From positions 1 to 8,160 of the forward strand of contig JAITAX010000201.1 in NCBI GenBank assembly GCA_031283865.1: a DNA stretch of 8,160 nucleotides, given 5' to 3'. How positions within the stretch are numbered: position 1 is the first letter of the stretch; each line of letters begins with the position of its first letter. The position numbers were made by a program, and so were the translations under genes. The DNA comes from Eubacteriales Family XIII. Incertae Sedis bacterium (GTDB taxonomy: Bacteria; Bacillota; Clostridia; Peptostreptococcales; Anaerovoracaceae). This document shows positions 1-6,577 of the stretch, one piece after another. Under the pieces are notes generated by a model that saw only the letters and a list, made by a program, of their open reading frames with translations, searched no databases and was not told the DNA's origin.

Positions 1-597
1 AATCAGCCCGCAGGTGGAAACCGTTATGTGGCGCCGGCCGATGCCGAGCCCCTCCGCGTCGCCCGCCGTCTCTGTGAAGCGCTTCAATTCAGCGAAATTG
101 TCAAGCGGCTCCCCCACGCCCATCACGACGATGCGTCCGATGTCCTCACCCGCGTCGAGCCGCGCCAGCAGCAACTGGTCCGTCATCTCGCCCGCGCGCA
201 GGCTGCGCCGCAGACCGCCGAGACCCGACGCGCAGAAAGCGCAGCCCATGCGACAACCCGCCTGCGACGAAACGCAGATGACATTTCCGTACCCGTAGCG
301 CATGAACACGCTTTCCACGAGATGGCCGTCACCCGTTTCAAACAGGTACTTCCGGCTGCCGTCCGGCCGGGAGACCAAGACCTCGCGCGGCTTGAGCGCA
401 AACAGCGCCGCCGTCTCCGCAAGTCTGCGCCGCAGATCCGCCGGAAAATCCGTCATTTCCTCGAAAGAGGAGAGGCGGTGCGCGTACATATGCCGAAAAA
501 GCTGCGCGGCGCGAAAAGGCTTTTCCCCCATACCGGAGAAAAAGCCTTTCAGTTCATCGCGCGTCATATCCTTGAGGGAAGCCCTTTCCTGCGGCAT
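1..597 (-). CDS. rlmN: 23S rRNA (adenine(2503)-C(2))-methyltransferase RlmN, 3' end cut by window edge
   Basis: This is a radical SAM enzyme that methylates C2 of A2503 in 23S rRNA and, in studied homologues, A37 of some tRNAs. The first 199 residues are present. Residues about 10-75 form the N-terminal RlmN helical domain (DELKGFFSGMGEKPFRAAQLF). The radical SAM cluster motif is SQAGCRMGCAFC, with Cys115, Cys119 and Cys122 in the C-x3-C-x2-C spacing typical of RlmN/Cfr. The family motif VVMGVGEPLDN lies at about 157-167 and RRHITVSTCGL at 188-198. The second catalytic Cys pair of the family would lie near the C-terminus, beyond the left edge, so completeness cannot be judged. Start: ATG at 597-595 shares one base with the ileS stop (TGATG) and has no strong Shine-Dalgarno of its own, so translation is probably coupled to ileS. 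Met11 is an alternative start. The sequence favours RlmN over Cfr because of this housekeeping context, but the C-terminal half is needed to exclude a Cfr-like paralogue. Confidence 0.95.
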   Translation of the reverse strand, partial: MPQERASLKDMTRDELKGFFSGMGEKPFRAAQLFRHMYAHRLSSFEEMTDFPADLRRRLAETAALFALKPREVLVSRPDGSRKYLFETGDGHLVESVFMRYGYGNVICVSSQAGCRMGCAFCASGLGGLRRSLRAGEMTDQLLLARLDAGEDIGRIVVMGVGEPLDNFAELKRFTETAGDAEGLGIGRRHITVSTCGLI

Positions 598-3500
598 CAG
601 AGCTTGGACACGTCTATGCCCGTGTCGTGGCCGTTCAAATCCCACGCGGCGGCCGCGTCGCCCTCCTCGAGCGCGAGCGCGAGCGTTTCCTTTGCGATAT
701 AGGCCGCGTGGGCCGCGACGGCGGCGCGCACCGCCTCGTCGCCCGCGTAGACGATGCGTATGCGGTCCATCAGGGCGAGGTCCAACTGTTTTCTGATCTG
801 CTGTACCTTTGAAACAAATTCGCGCGCAAGGCCCTCGGACAGCAGTTCCGGCGTGATGTTCGTGTCGAGTATCACGAACAGGTTGTTTTCCATCGCCGCC
901 GCAAAGCCCTCTTTCGCATGGATGCGCAGTTCGACGAAATCCTTTTCGACGCGCAGCGTTTCGCCGTCCGCCGCGAGTTCCGCAAATCCGTCGGCCGAAA
1001 GCGCCGCAGAGAGCGCAGCCGCGTCCGCCCGCGCGAGGGCGGCGGCAAAGGACTTCATGCGCGCGCCGAGCACGGGTCCCGCGGTCTTAAAGTTCGGCTT
1101 CAGGCTGAAATCCATATATCTGCCGAGATCGCTCTCAAACACGAGCTCCTTTACGTTCAATTCCTCCTCGATCAGCGCCGCCATGTCGCCGATCAGGGCC
1201 TTGTATTTCCCATCCGCGAGGACCCTCGAGAAGGGTTGCCTGACCTTGATGCGCTCTTTCTCGCGCGCGCCCCGCCCGAGGGCGACGAGATCCCGCACGA
1301 GGTCCATGCGCGCTTCGAGCGCGTCATCGAGCAGGCTCTCGTCCGGCGTGGGATAGAGCGACAGGTGTACGGAGTCCTCCGCTCCCGTCAGCTTGCCGTA
1401 CAGCTCGTCGCTGAGGAAAGGCGCGAACGGCGCGAGCAGCTGCGACAGTCCTTTTAGCACCTCCCAGGTCGCCGCGTATACGGATTTCTTGTCGTCGTCC
1501 AAGCGCTCGGCCCAAAAGCGCCGGCGCGCGCGCCGCACAAACCAGTTCGACAGGTCCTCGATCACGAAATGCTGTATCTTGCGCACGGCCCTCATGTGAT
1601 CGTAGCGGTCCATCTCCTCCGTGACCTCAAGAATGAGCCGGTTGTATTTCGACAGGATCCAGCGGTCGAGCTGCGGTCGGACCGCGCCGCGCAGATCGAA
1701 GCCGCGCGGGTCTGTGCCGTCTTGGTTCGAGTAGAGCGCGAAGAAGTGGTAGACGTTGCGCAGCGTCCCGAAAAACCTGCCCGCAAGCTCCTTGAGGGCC
1801 TCCTCGTCAAAGCGCGTCGGCGACCAGGACGGCGAGGCGTAGAGCAGATACCAGCGCGTCGCGTCGGCCCCGTACAAATCGAAGAGCGTGAAAGGATCGA
1901 CGCTGTTGCCCTTGCTCTTGGACATCTTCTTGCCGTTCTTGTCGAGTATCAGATCGTTCACAAGGCAGTTCCTGAAAGGCGAAGCCTGCTTGACGAAGGT
2001 CGAGATCGCGAGCAGCGAGTAGAACCAGCCGCGCGTCTGATCGATGCCCTCGCATATGAAGTCCGCCGGAAACAGCTCCCCGTCGAAGTTTTCCGCGTTT
2101 TCAAAGGGATAATGATGCTGGGCGAAAGGCATCGCGCCGCTGTCGAACCAGCAGTCCATGACCTCCGGTATGCGTTCCGCCAAAGCGCCGCAGCGCTCGC
2201 AGCGGATGCGCACCGCGTCGACGTCGGGCCGGTGCAGCTCTATGCCCGCGTCTGTCGGCGCCGACGCGCGGCGCACGAGTTCCTCACGAGAGCCAACGCA
2301 GATCAAGTCCCCGCAATCGCCGCAGCGCCAGATGGGAATGGGCGCGCCCCAGTAACGGGTGCGGGAGATCGCCCAGTCGTTCACGTTTTCGAGCCAGTTG
2401 CCGAAGCGCTTTTCGCCGACGAAATCAGGAAACCAGCGTATGCCGGCGTTGTTTTCGACGAGCGCGTCCTTGAGCTTCGTCATCTCGATGTACCAGCTCG
2501 GCTTGCTGTAGTAGATCAGCGGCGTGCCGCAGCGCCAGCAGTGCGGATAGTTGTGCTCCGTCTTTTCGCGGGCGAAGAGCTTGCCCTCGGCTGCCAGCCA
2601 CTTGATGATCTCAATATCGAGGCCGTCCTCCATCACGAAGCGGCCCGCCCACGGCGTCTGCGTGTATCTGCCCGCCTCGTCCACGGGATTCGGGACGGGC
2701 AGGCCGTAGCGCCGGCCCGTGTTATAGTCGTCTTCGCCGAAAGCCGGCGCCGTGTGTACGATGCCCGTGCCGTCCTCCGCCGTCACATAATCCGCGCAGG
2801 TTACATAAAATGCTTTCTTGTCAACTTCAACGAAAGGCATGAGCCGTTCATAGGCGGCATACTCGAGCGCCTTACCTTTCATGCGCGCAAGCACCTCGTA
2901 TTTGCCCGCGCCGAGCGTTCGGTCCGCCAAGACCGCCGCCACGTAGAACACGCAGCCGCAATGCTCGCCGGGCTCCGTGACGCGGGCCTTGACGTATTCC
3001 ATATCCGGGCCGACGGTCAGCGAAACATTGGAGGCGAGCGTCCAGGGCGTCGTCGTCCACGCGAGGAAATACGCATCCTCATCCGATTTTTTGAACTTCG
3101 CGACGACGGTGTTGGTCTTGACCTCCTTGTAGCCCAAGGCCACCTCGTGCGAAGCGAGACCCGTGCCGCAGCGCGGGCAGTAGGGCAGCACCTTGTGTCC
3201 CTCGTAGATGAGACCCGCGTCGAAGAATTTCTTTAGGATCCACCACTCCGTTTCGATATAATCATTGCTCAGCGTGATGTAGGGATTGTCCATGTCGGCC
3301 ATAAAGGCCATGCGCTTGCTCATTTCGCGCCACATGCCCTCGTATTTGAATACGGATTCGCGGCACTTGTCGTTGAACGCGCGCATCCCGTAGGCTTCGA
3401 TGTCTTTCTTGTCGTGCAGGCCGAGTTCCTTTTCAACCTCGATTTCGACGGGCAGACCGTGGGTGTCCCAGCCCGCCTTGCGCTTGACGCGGCAGCCCCG

Positions 3501-3719
3501 CATGGTCTTGTAGCGGCATACGGAGTCCTTGAGCGTGCGCGCGATCACGTGGTGAATCCCCGGCCTGCCGTTTGCGGTCGGCGGCCCCTCATAAAAAACG
3601 AAGCGCGGTCCGTCCTCGCGGGCCGCAACGCACGCGGCGAGCAGATCCGCCTCTTCCCAAGCCTGCGCCTGCCTGTTCTGCAGCGCTGCAATCGGCTCTT
3701 CCGATAAACTTTTGAACAT
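597..3719 (-). CDS. ileS: Isoleucyl-tRNA synthetase, long type 2 (IleRS2) with altered GXHH signature
   Basis: This cytoplasmic class I aminoacyl-tRNA synthetase charges tRNA-Ile with isoleucine and edits valine. It has 1040 residues, as expected for type 2 (about 1030-1050) rather than type 1 (about 920-940). The nucleotide-binding signature sits in FYEGPPTANGRPGIHHV; G54-I55-H56-H57 replaces the usual H-x-G-H. GWDTHGLPVE (about 83-92) is typical of type 2. The CP1 editing domain shows AWTTTPWT (about 219-226) and HTAPAFGEDD (about 321-330). Cys-x2-Cys pairs occur near 180, 393, 465 and 506. KKMSKSKGN is near 596-604. The anticodon-binding region follows (about 680-800), and the C-terminal tail after about 855 lacks cysteines, so the C-terminal zinc finger of type 1 is absent. 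The chosen ATG follows GGAGG by 5 nt; an in-frame extension to 3824 would begin at the predicted transcription start and adds 35 residues unlike the family. It has its own strong promoter and is followed by rlmN with a 1-nt overlap. Confidence 0.97.
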   Translation of the reverse strand: MFKSLSEEPIAALQNRQAQAWEEADLLAACVAAREDGPRFVFYEGPPTANGRPGIHHVIARTLKDSVCRYKTMRGCRVKRKAGWDTHGLPVEIEVEKELGLHDKKDIEAYGMRAFNDKCRESVFKYEGMWREMSKRMAFMADMDNPYITLSNDYIETEWWILKKFFDAGLIYEGHKVLPYCPRCGTGLASHEVALGYKEVKTNTVVAKFKKSDEDAYFLAWTTTPWTLASNVSLTVGPDMEYVKARVTEPGEHCGCVFYVAAVLADRTLGAGKYEVLARMKGKALEYAAYERLMPFVEVDKKAFYVTCADYVTAEDGTGIVHTAPAFGEDDYNTGRRYGLPVPNPVDEAGRYTQTPWAGRFVMEDGLDIEIIKWLAAEGKLFAREKTEHNYPHCWRCGTPLIYYSKPSWYIEMTKLKDALVENNAGIRWFPDFVGEKRFGNWLENVNDWAISRTRYWGAPIPIWRCGDCGDLICVGSREELVRRASAPTDAGIELHRPDVDAVRIRCERCGALAERIPEVMDCWFDSGAMPFAQHHYPFENAENFDGELFPADFICEGIDQTRGWFYSLLAISTFVKQASPFRNCLVNDLILDKNGKKMSKSKGNSVDPFTLFDLYGADATRWYLLYASPSWSPTRFDEEALKELAGRFFGTLRNVYHFFALYSNQDGTDPRGFDLRGAVRPQLDRWILSKYNRLILEVTEEMDRYDHMRAVRKIQHFVIEDLSNWFVRRARRRFWAERLDDDKKSVYAATWEVLKGLSQLLAPFAPFLSDELYGKLTGAEDSVHLSLYPTPDESLLDDALEARMDLVRDLVALGRGAREKERIKVRQPFSRVLADGKYKALIGDMAALIEEELNVKELVFESDLGRYMDFSLKPNFKTAGPVLGARMKSFAAALARADAAALSAALSADGFAELAADGETLRVEKDFVELRIHAKEGFAAAMENNLFVILDTNITPELLSEGLAREFVSKVQQIRKQLDLALMDRIRIVYAGDEAVRAAVAAHAAYIAKETLALALEEGDAAAAWDLNGHDTGIDVSKL

Positions 3720-3723
3720 TGCT

Positions 3724-3730
3724 TCCTCCC
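3724..3730 (-). promoter_or_regulatory. Ribosome binding site of ileS
   Basis: On the minus strand this reads GGGAGGA; its GGAGG core lies 5 nt before the ATG at 3719. It is the best Shine-Dalgarno in the leader and decides in favour of the 1040-residue form over the longer reading frame opening at 3824. Confidence 0.85.
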
Positions 3731-3777
3731 GGTCGGCTGTTGCGCAACGCGCGTTCGCGTCGATCTCATCCGAAACA

Positions 3778-3797
3778 GAAGCGCGAACACGCGCTTC
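3778..3797 (-). other. Perfect 8-bp stem-loop in the ileS leader
   Basis: The minus strand reads GAAGCGCG-TGTT-CGCGCTTC, a perfect 8-bp inverted repeat with a 4-nt loop. It lies in the predicted 5' untranslated region, about 26 nt after the predicted transcription start. It is not followed by a T-tract, so it does not look like an intrinsic terminator. It may stabilise the mRNA end or be chance in GC-rich DNA; further self-complementary GC-rich sequence lies between it and the ribosome binding site. Confidence 0.5.
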
Positions 3798-3829
3798 CGC
3801 CATTGTCATATCGCATCGGAACAAGGCAT

Positions 3830-3858
3830 ATTCTACCCGATACGCGCCGCGATGTCAA
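3830..3858 (-). promoter_or_regulatory. Sigma-70/SigA-type promoter of ileS-rlmN
   Basis: Read on the minus strand, a perfect -35 box TTGACA (3858-3853) is followed by a 17-nt spacer and the -10 box TAGAAT (3835-3830), five of six matches to TATAAT. Transcription should start around 3822-3824, giving a leader of about 104 nt before the ileS ATG. The -35 box begins only 5 nt after the permease stop codon, so ileS and rlmN form a unit independent of the permease even if some read-through occurs. Confidence 0.85.
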
Positions 3859-3863
3859 GCCTT

Positions 3864-5714
3864 TTAGCCGTTTGTGGTCCGTTTCGCGGCCTGCGCGGCC
3901 TGCCGCGCTTCTGCCTGCGCCTGCGCGCGAAAGCGCGCGTCGTCCGCGCTGAGCCGCTTCCCTATGAGAAGAAGTGCGACGCCCGCCGCAATCGCGGCAA
4001 GGCCGATCCACAGGATCGTCGCGAGCATACCGTCCCAGTTCGCGAAGAAACCCGTTTCGTATTCCGCTTCGTAATAGCCCGGAATCCAGACGCTGCCGTC
4101 GGTCAGGCCGTTTTGCCGCGTGAGCGCCGCGGACAGCTCCGGGAGGTCCGCGAGGACGTCCGCCTCCCATTCCCCCAAATCCTCGGGGCGAACCGCGTAG
4201 CCGGGACCCCATGCGCCCTCATGCCACGCGAGAAAGAAGCGACCCGCGACGCCGAACGCGCCGAAGCCGACGAAATAGCCGCCGATCCTCGTGACGTCGC
4301 CAAAGCCGAGCTTCGTGCGCGGATCGATCAGATGGCTCTCGGGGTCTTTCACCGAAGCGCCTTTCCAAACGCGCTTGCAGATACAATAGAGGACCGGAAT
4401 CATCAGGATGAGGATCAGACCGCCGACGAAGTAGTCCGTGCCGCTCAGCAGCAGCATCGCAACGCAGAAAAAGAGACAGAGTCCGACCATGATGTTGTGC
4501 ATGGGCCGCCCGCCCGGCGCCTTAAACGGGACTTCGCTGTCCGGGATGCGCCGCTTGAGGATATAGGCCGAAATGACGGTCAGCCCGCAGACGATGACGC
4601 TGAAGAACACATCCAGCACCACGAGGAAAGTGAAATCGCTCTGCTTGCTCGGCGTGCCGAGCAGCGCGGTCGTCACGGCGACGACAACGAGCAGGCTCAC
4701 CCACGGCGTGCCGCGCTTGCTCGTGAGCTTCGCGAGGCTCTTCGGTCCAAAATGCTCGTCGGACAGGATCAGCGAGGCGCGCGCCGCGACGGCAATGCAC
4801 ATATTGAAAATCGAACACTGCCCGAGCACCGCAACGATGATGAAGAAGACCGTGAAGCCCATCGGCGCGAAATTCTGCAAGACGCTGTGGTAGCCAAGGC
4901 CCTCCGGATCCGTCGTCCACAACTCCCAATTGCCGACCGAGGCAAGGCCGCCGAGCGTCGGCAGGATATAGGTTGCAATCATAAGCGGAATGACGATCAT
5001 AAGCGCCCGCGGAATGATGCGGTGCGAATCCCTGATCTCGCCCGCCACAAGGCTGATCTCGTCGAAGCCCGAATACATCCAAAGCCCGATTGCAAGGCCC
5101 GCGCCGAGCGTCGGGAAAACAGCCCCGTCGTAAGCTTCGCTCATAAAGGGTTCCATCGGATTTGAATGCCAATTCGCGAAGCCGACGATTGCGACGATCA
5201 GGAAAGCGGCCATGACGAAGACGGAGAAGATCGTGTTGACCGCGCCGACCTCCTTGATGCCGAGAAGATTGATGATGAAAAATATGAGAATAAGCCCCAC
5301 TTTCATAACATAGGCTTGCAGGCTGTCGATCTCCACAATCGTCCCGAAATAGCTGACGGCCAGCACGACGTAGACCGTGTTGGCGACGAGACCCCACAGA
5401 AAGTTGACAAAGACCATGACGCCGAACCAAAATTCGCCGAGCGCCTCCTTGACCCAGACGATGTTGCCGCCCTCGACGGGCCGCGCGCTTCCGAGTTCCG
5501 CAAGGATGTAGCTGTACGGCAAGGCCCAGACGAAAGGCAGCGCGACGAGCATGACAATCGCGAGGCCGGGTCCCGTTTCCGGGATCATTTCCTCTATGCC
5601 GAACGCGCCCGCGCAGCACATCGCGTAGAACATGCCGACGACGGCCGGGACGCCGACCCGCTTGGTGACGATGTCCTTGACGCCGATACGGCTGACCTTT
5701 GCATTCTCAGTCAT
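3864..5714 (-). CDS. APC-superfamily amino-acid permease with C-terminal extension
   Basis: This is an inner-membrane secondary transporter of the amino acid-polyamine-organocation superfamily; the substrate cannot be read from sequence. Numbering from the ATG gives 616 residues. TM1 (about 20-40) carries the broken-helix motif AGAFGIEEM (35-43), corresponding to the substrate-contacting G-x-G segment of APC carriers. ARPVEGGNIVWVKEALGEFW follows TM2, and ANTVYVVLAVSYFG marks TM3. LWMYSGFDEISLVAGEI (211-227) is the conserved TM6-loop. About twelve membrane helices end near residue 447. Then comes an unusual tail: a cytoplasmic stretch, an extra hydrophobic segment (about 477-497), an acidic roughly 65-residue loop (about 500-562), another membrane helix (about 563-584) and an Ala/Gln/Arg-rich end. 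The ATG at 5714 fits family N-termini but its nearest AGAGGG lies about 14 nt away; GTG at 5744 (626 residues) has AAGGG 2 nt upstream and begins 5 nt after the mini-ORF stop, so it remains possible. No terminator was seen after the stop. Confidence 0.9.
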   Translation of the reverse strand: MTENAKVSRIGVKDIVTKRVGVPAVVGMFYAMCCAGAFGIEEMIPETGPGLAIVMLVALPFVWALPYSYILAELGSARPVEGGNIVWVKEALGEFWFGVMVFVNFLWGLVANTVYVVLAVSYFGTIVEIDSLQAYVMKVGLILIFFIINLLGIKEVGAVNTIFSVFVMAAFLIVAIVGFANWHSNPMEPFMSEAYDGAVFPTLGAGLAIGLWMYSGFDEISLVAGEIRDSHRIIPRALMIVIPLMIATYILPTLGGLASVGNWELWTTDPEGLGYHSVLQNFAPMGFTVFFIIVAVLGQCSIFNMCIAVAARASLILSDEHFGPKSLAKLTSKRGTPWVSLLVVVAVTTALLGTPSKQSDFTFLVVLDVFFSVIVCGLTVISAYILKRRIPDSEVPFKAPGGRPMHNIMVGLCLFFCVAMLLLSGTDYFVGGLILILMIPVLYCICKRVWKGASVKDPESHLIDPRTKLGFGDVTRIGGYFVGFGAFGVAGRFFLAWHEGAWGPGYAVRPEDLGEWEADVLADLPELSAALTRQNGLTDGSVWIPGYYEAEYETGFFANWDGMLATILWIGLAAIAAGVALLLIGKRLSADDARFRAQAQAEARQAAQAAKRTTNG

Positions 5715-5749
5715 CTCTTTGTTTTTTTCCCTCTTTCCCCGCACGGCCC

Positions 5750-5803
5750 TTAACAGCTGCCGTCATAGCTAAATGAAAGATGTGTGATCTTGATTACTGA
5801 CAT
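5750..5803 (-). pseudogene. 17-codon ABC-F-like N-terminal relic or leader ORF
   Basis: The minus strand holds ATG at 5803-5801, 17 codons and TAA at 5752-5750, encoding MSVIKITHLSFSYDGSC. An AAGG box (5813-5810) lies 6 nt before the ATG, a workable ribosome binding site. From knowledge of the family, Lsa/Vga-type ABC-F ribosomal protection proteins and related ATP-binding proteins begin with a strand of the pattern M-x-x-I-x-I-x-x-L-x-F-x-Y-D-G, just before the Walker A region; the match covers nearly every conserved position. The frame stops before any Walker A, and no later part of such a gene is present. Its G+C content is 20 of 54 bases, far below its neighbours, suggesting foreign origin. 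It is most simply the 5' remnant of a deleted ABC-F gene. Alternatives are a leader peptide acting on the permease, whose GTG start would be 5 nt downstream, or an assembly join. Confidence 0.5.
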
Positions 5804-5809
5804 AAAAAA

Positions 5810-5813
5810 CCTT
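5810..5813 (-). promoter_or_regulatory. Ribosome binding site of the 17-codon ORF
   Basis: AAGG on the minus strand, preceded by a run of A and followed by six T before the ATG. Spacing of 6 nt is close to ideal, so the mini-ORF could be translated if transcribed. No clear promoter was found between it and the M24 stop codon. Confidence 0.45.
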
Positions 5814-5849
5814 TTTTCTTGCCGGGCGGCATATAGGGCCGGGGGTCGC

Positions 5850-6563
5850 CTAAAGAACAATCAACCGCTTCTCCGAATGCGTCAGATTCACCGCGCCGAA
5901 TGTCGTGACGATCAGCAGATCCTCGATGCGCACGCCGAATTTGTCCGGGAGGTAGATGCCGGGTTCGACGGTGACGGGCATGTCCTCTGCCAGAATGTGG
6001 GTACTCTTCGCGTTGAGGCGCGGGCTCTCGTGCACTTTCTTCCCGACGCCGTGACCCGTGCCGTGCACGTAATAGGGGCCGTAGCCCGCTTCCTCGATGA
6101 TCTCCCGCGCCGCGCGGTCTGCGAGGCTGCAGTGTGCGCCCGCGCGCAGCGCCGCGATTGCGGCCTCCTGCGCCCGCAGCACGATGTCGTACACCTTTTC
6201 CTGTTCGCCGGAAACCTCGCCGACGGCCACGGTGCGCGTCATGTCGCCGCAGTATCCGTTTATGCGCGCGCCGAAGTCCAGAACCACAAAGTCACCCCGT
6301 TCGATGCGCTTGTCGCTCGGAACGCCGTGCGGCTCATTGGTCCCAACGCCGGAAACGCAGATCGTCGGAAAGGCGAGGCCCTGCGAGCCGTTGTCTGTCA
6401 GGAATTTTTCGATCTCCGCCGCAAGGGCCTTTTCGGAAACGCCGGGCCTTATGCGCGTCAATATATGGCGAAAGCAGGCGTCGCCGAGCGCCTCCGCTTT
6501 CGCGATGGAAAGCAATGCCTTGGGACTCTTGATCATGCTGCTGTGAACGCCTTTTTCTCTCAT
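5850..6563 (-). CDS. M24 family metallopeptidase, short Xaa-Pro-aminopeptidase-like form
   Basis: This is a predicted cytoplasmic dinuclear-metal aminopeptidase of 237 residues with the pita-bread fold. All five metal ligands are in place: Asp96 (VVLDFG), Asp107 (YCGDMTR), His171 (HGTGHGVG), Glu200 (VTVEPG) and Glu214 (VRIED). His79 (PHG) and His178 (VHESPRLN) are the usual active-site histidines. The motifs HGTGHGVGKKVHESPRLN and VEPGIYLPDKFGVRIED resemble bacterial Xaa-Pro peptidases (YqhT/PepQ group) more than methionine aminopeptidases. The creatinase-like N-terminal domain of about 120-130 residues in those enzymes is absent; the protein starts at the linker helix IKSPKALLSIAKAEAL. It is therefore either a minimal Xaa-Pro-like enzyme or a divergent methionine aminopeptidase. 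The ATG is supported by GGGAGGGG 6 nt upstream, while an in-frame start at 6593 would overlap the HIT gene. It follows HIT by 14 nt, so the two are probably cotranscribed. Confidence 0.88.
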   Translation of the reverse strand: MREKGVHSSMIKSPKALLSIAKAEALGDACFRHILTRIRPGVSEKALAAEIEKFLTDNGSQGLAFPTICVSGVGTNEPHGVPSDKRIERGDFVVLDFGARINGYCGDMTRTVAVGEVSGEQEKVYDIVLRAQEAAIAALRAGAHCSLADRAAREIIEEAGYGPYYVHGTGHGVGKKVHESPRLNAKSTHILAEDMPVTVEPGIYLPDKFGVRIEDLLIVTTFGAVNLTHSEKRLIVL

Positions 6564-6569
6564 CGTCGT

Positions 6570-6577
6570 CCCCTCCC
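6570..6577 (-). promoter_or_regulatory. Ribosome binding site of the M24 peptidase gene
   Basis: GGGAGGGG on the minus strand lies 6 nt before the ATG at 6563 and directly abuts the TGA of the HIT gene. It fixes the start at 6563 and argues against the 10-codon extension. Confidence 0.8.

Noticed and set aside
28..702. 224-codon plus-strand frame over rlmN and the ileS end
   Set aside because: It lies antisense to two clear genes, and its product has no recognisable domain.
1569..3236. 555-codon open frame on the plus strand opposite ileS
   Set aside because: The opposite frame encodes an unmistakable IleRS with all motifs. The plus-strand product is Arg/Ala/Val-rich with no recognisable domain, as expected of a GC-rich shadow frame.
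3720..3824. 35-codon N-terminal extension of ileS starting at 3824
   Set aside because: That ATG lies at the predicted transcription start, the extension is unlike IleRS N-termini, and a strong GGAGG is ideally spaced for the ATG at 3719.
3720..3858. T-box riboswitch before ileS
   Set aside because: The space between promoter and start is too short and neither the T-box sequence nor a terminator/antiterminator pair was found.
3852..5165. 437-codon open frame on the plus strand opposite the permease
   Set aside because: The product is highly charged and Arg/Asp/Glu-rich, the antisense image of hydrophobic membrane helices. No ribosome binding site or family motif is visible.
5804..5817. A6-CC-T6 as an intrinsic terminator for the M24 gene
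   Set aside because: The loop would be only two to four bases and the stem all A-T, with no GC-rich stem before the T-run. It more likely holds the ribosome binding site of the mini-ORF.
5850..6563. Assignment as methionine aminopeptidase (map)
   Set aside because: Length fits, but PHGVP, HGTGHGVGKKVHESPRLN and PGIYLPDKFGVRIED are closer to Xaa-Pro peptidases. The name is kept at family level.
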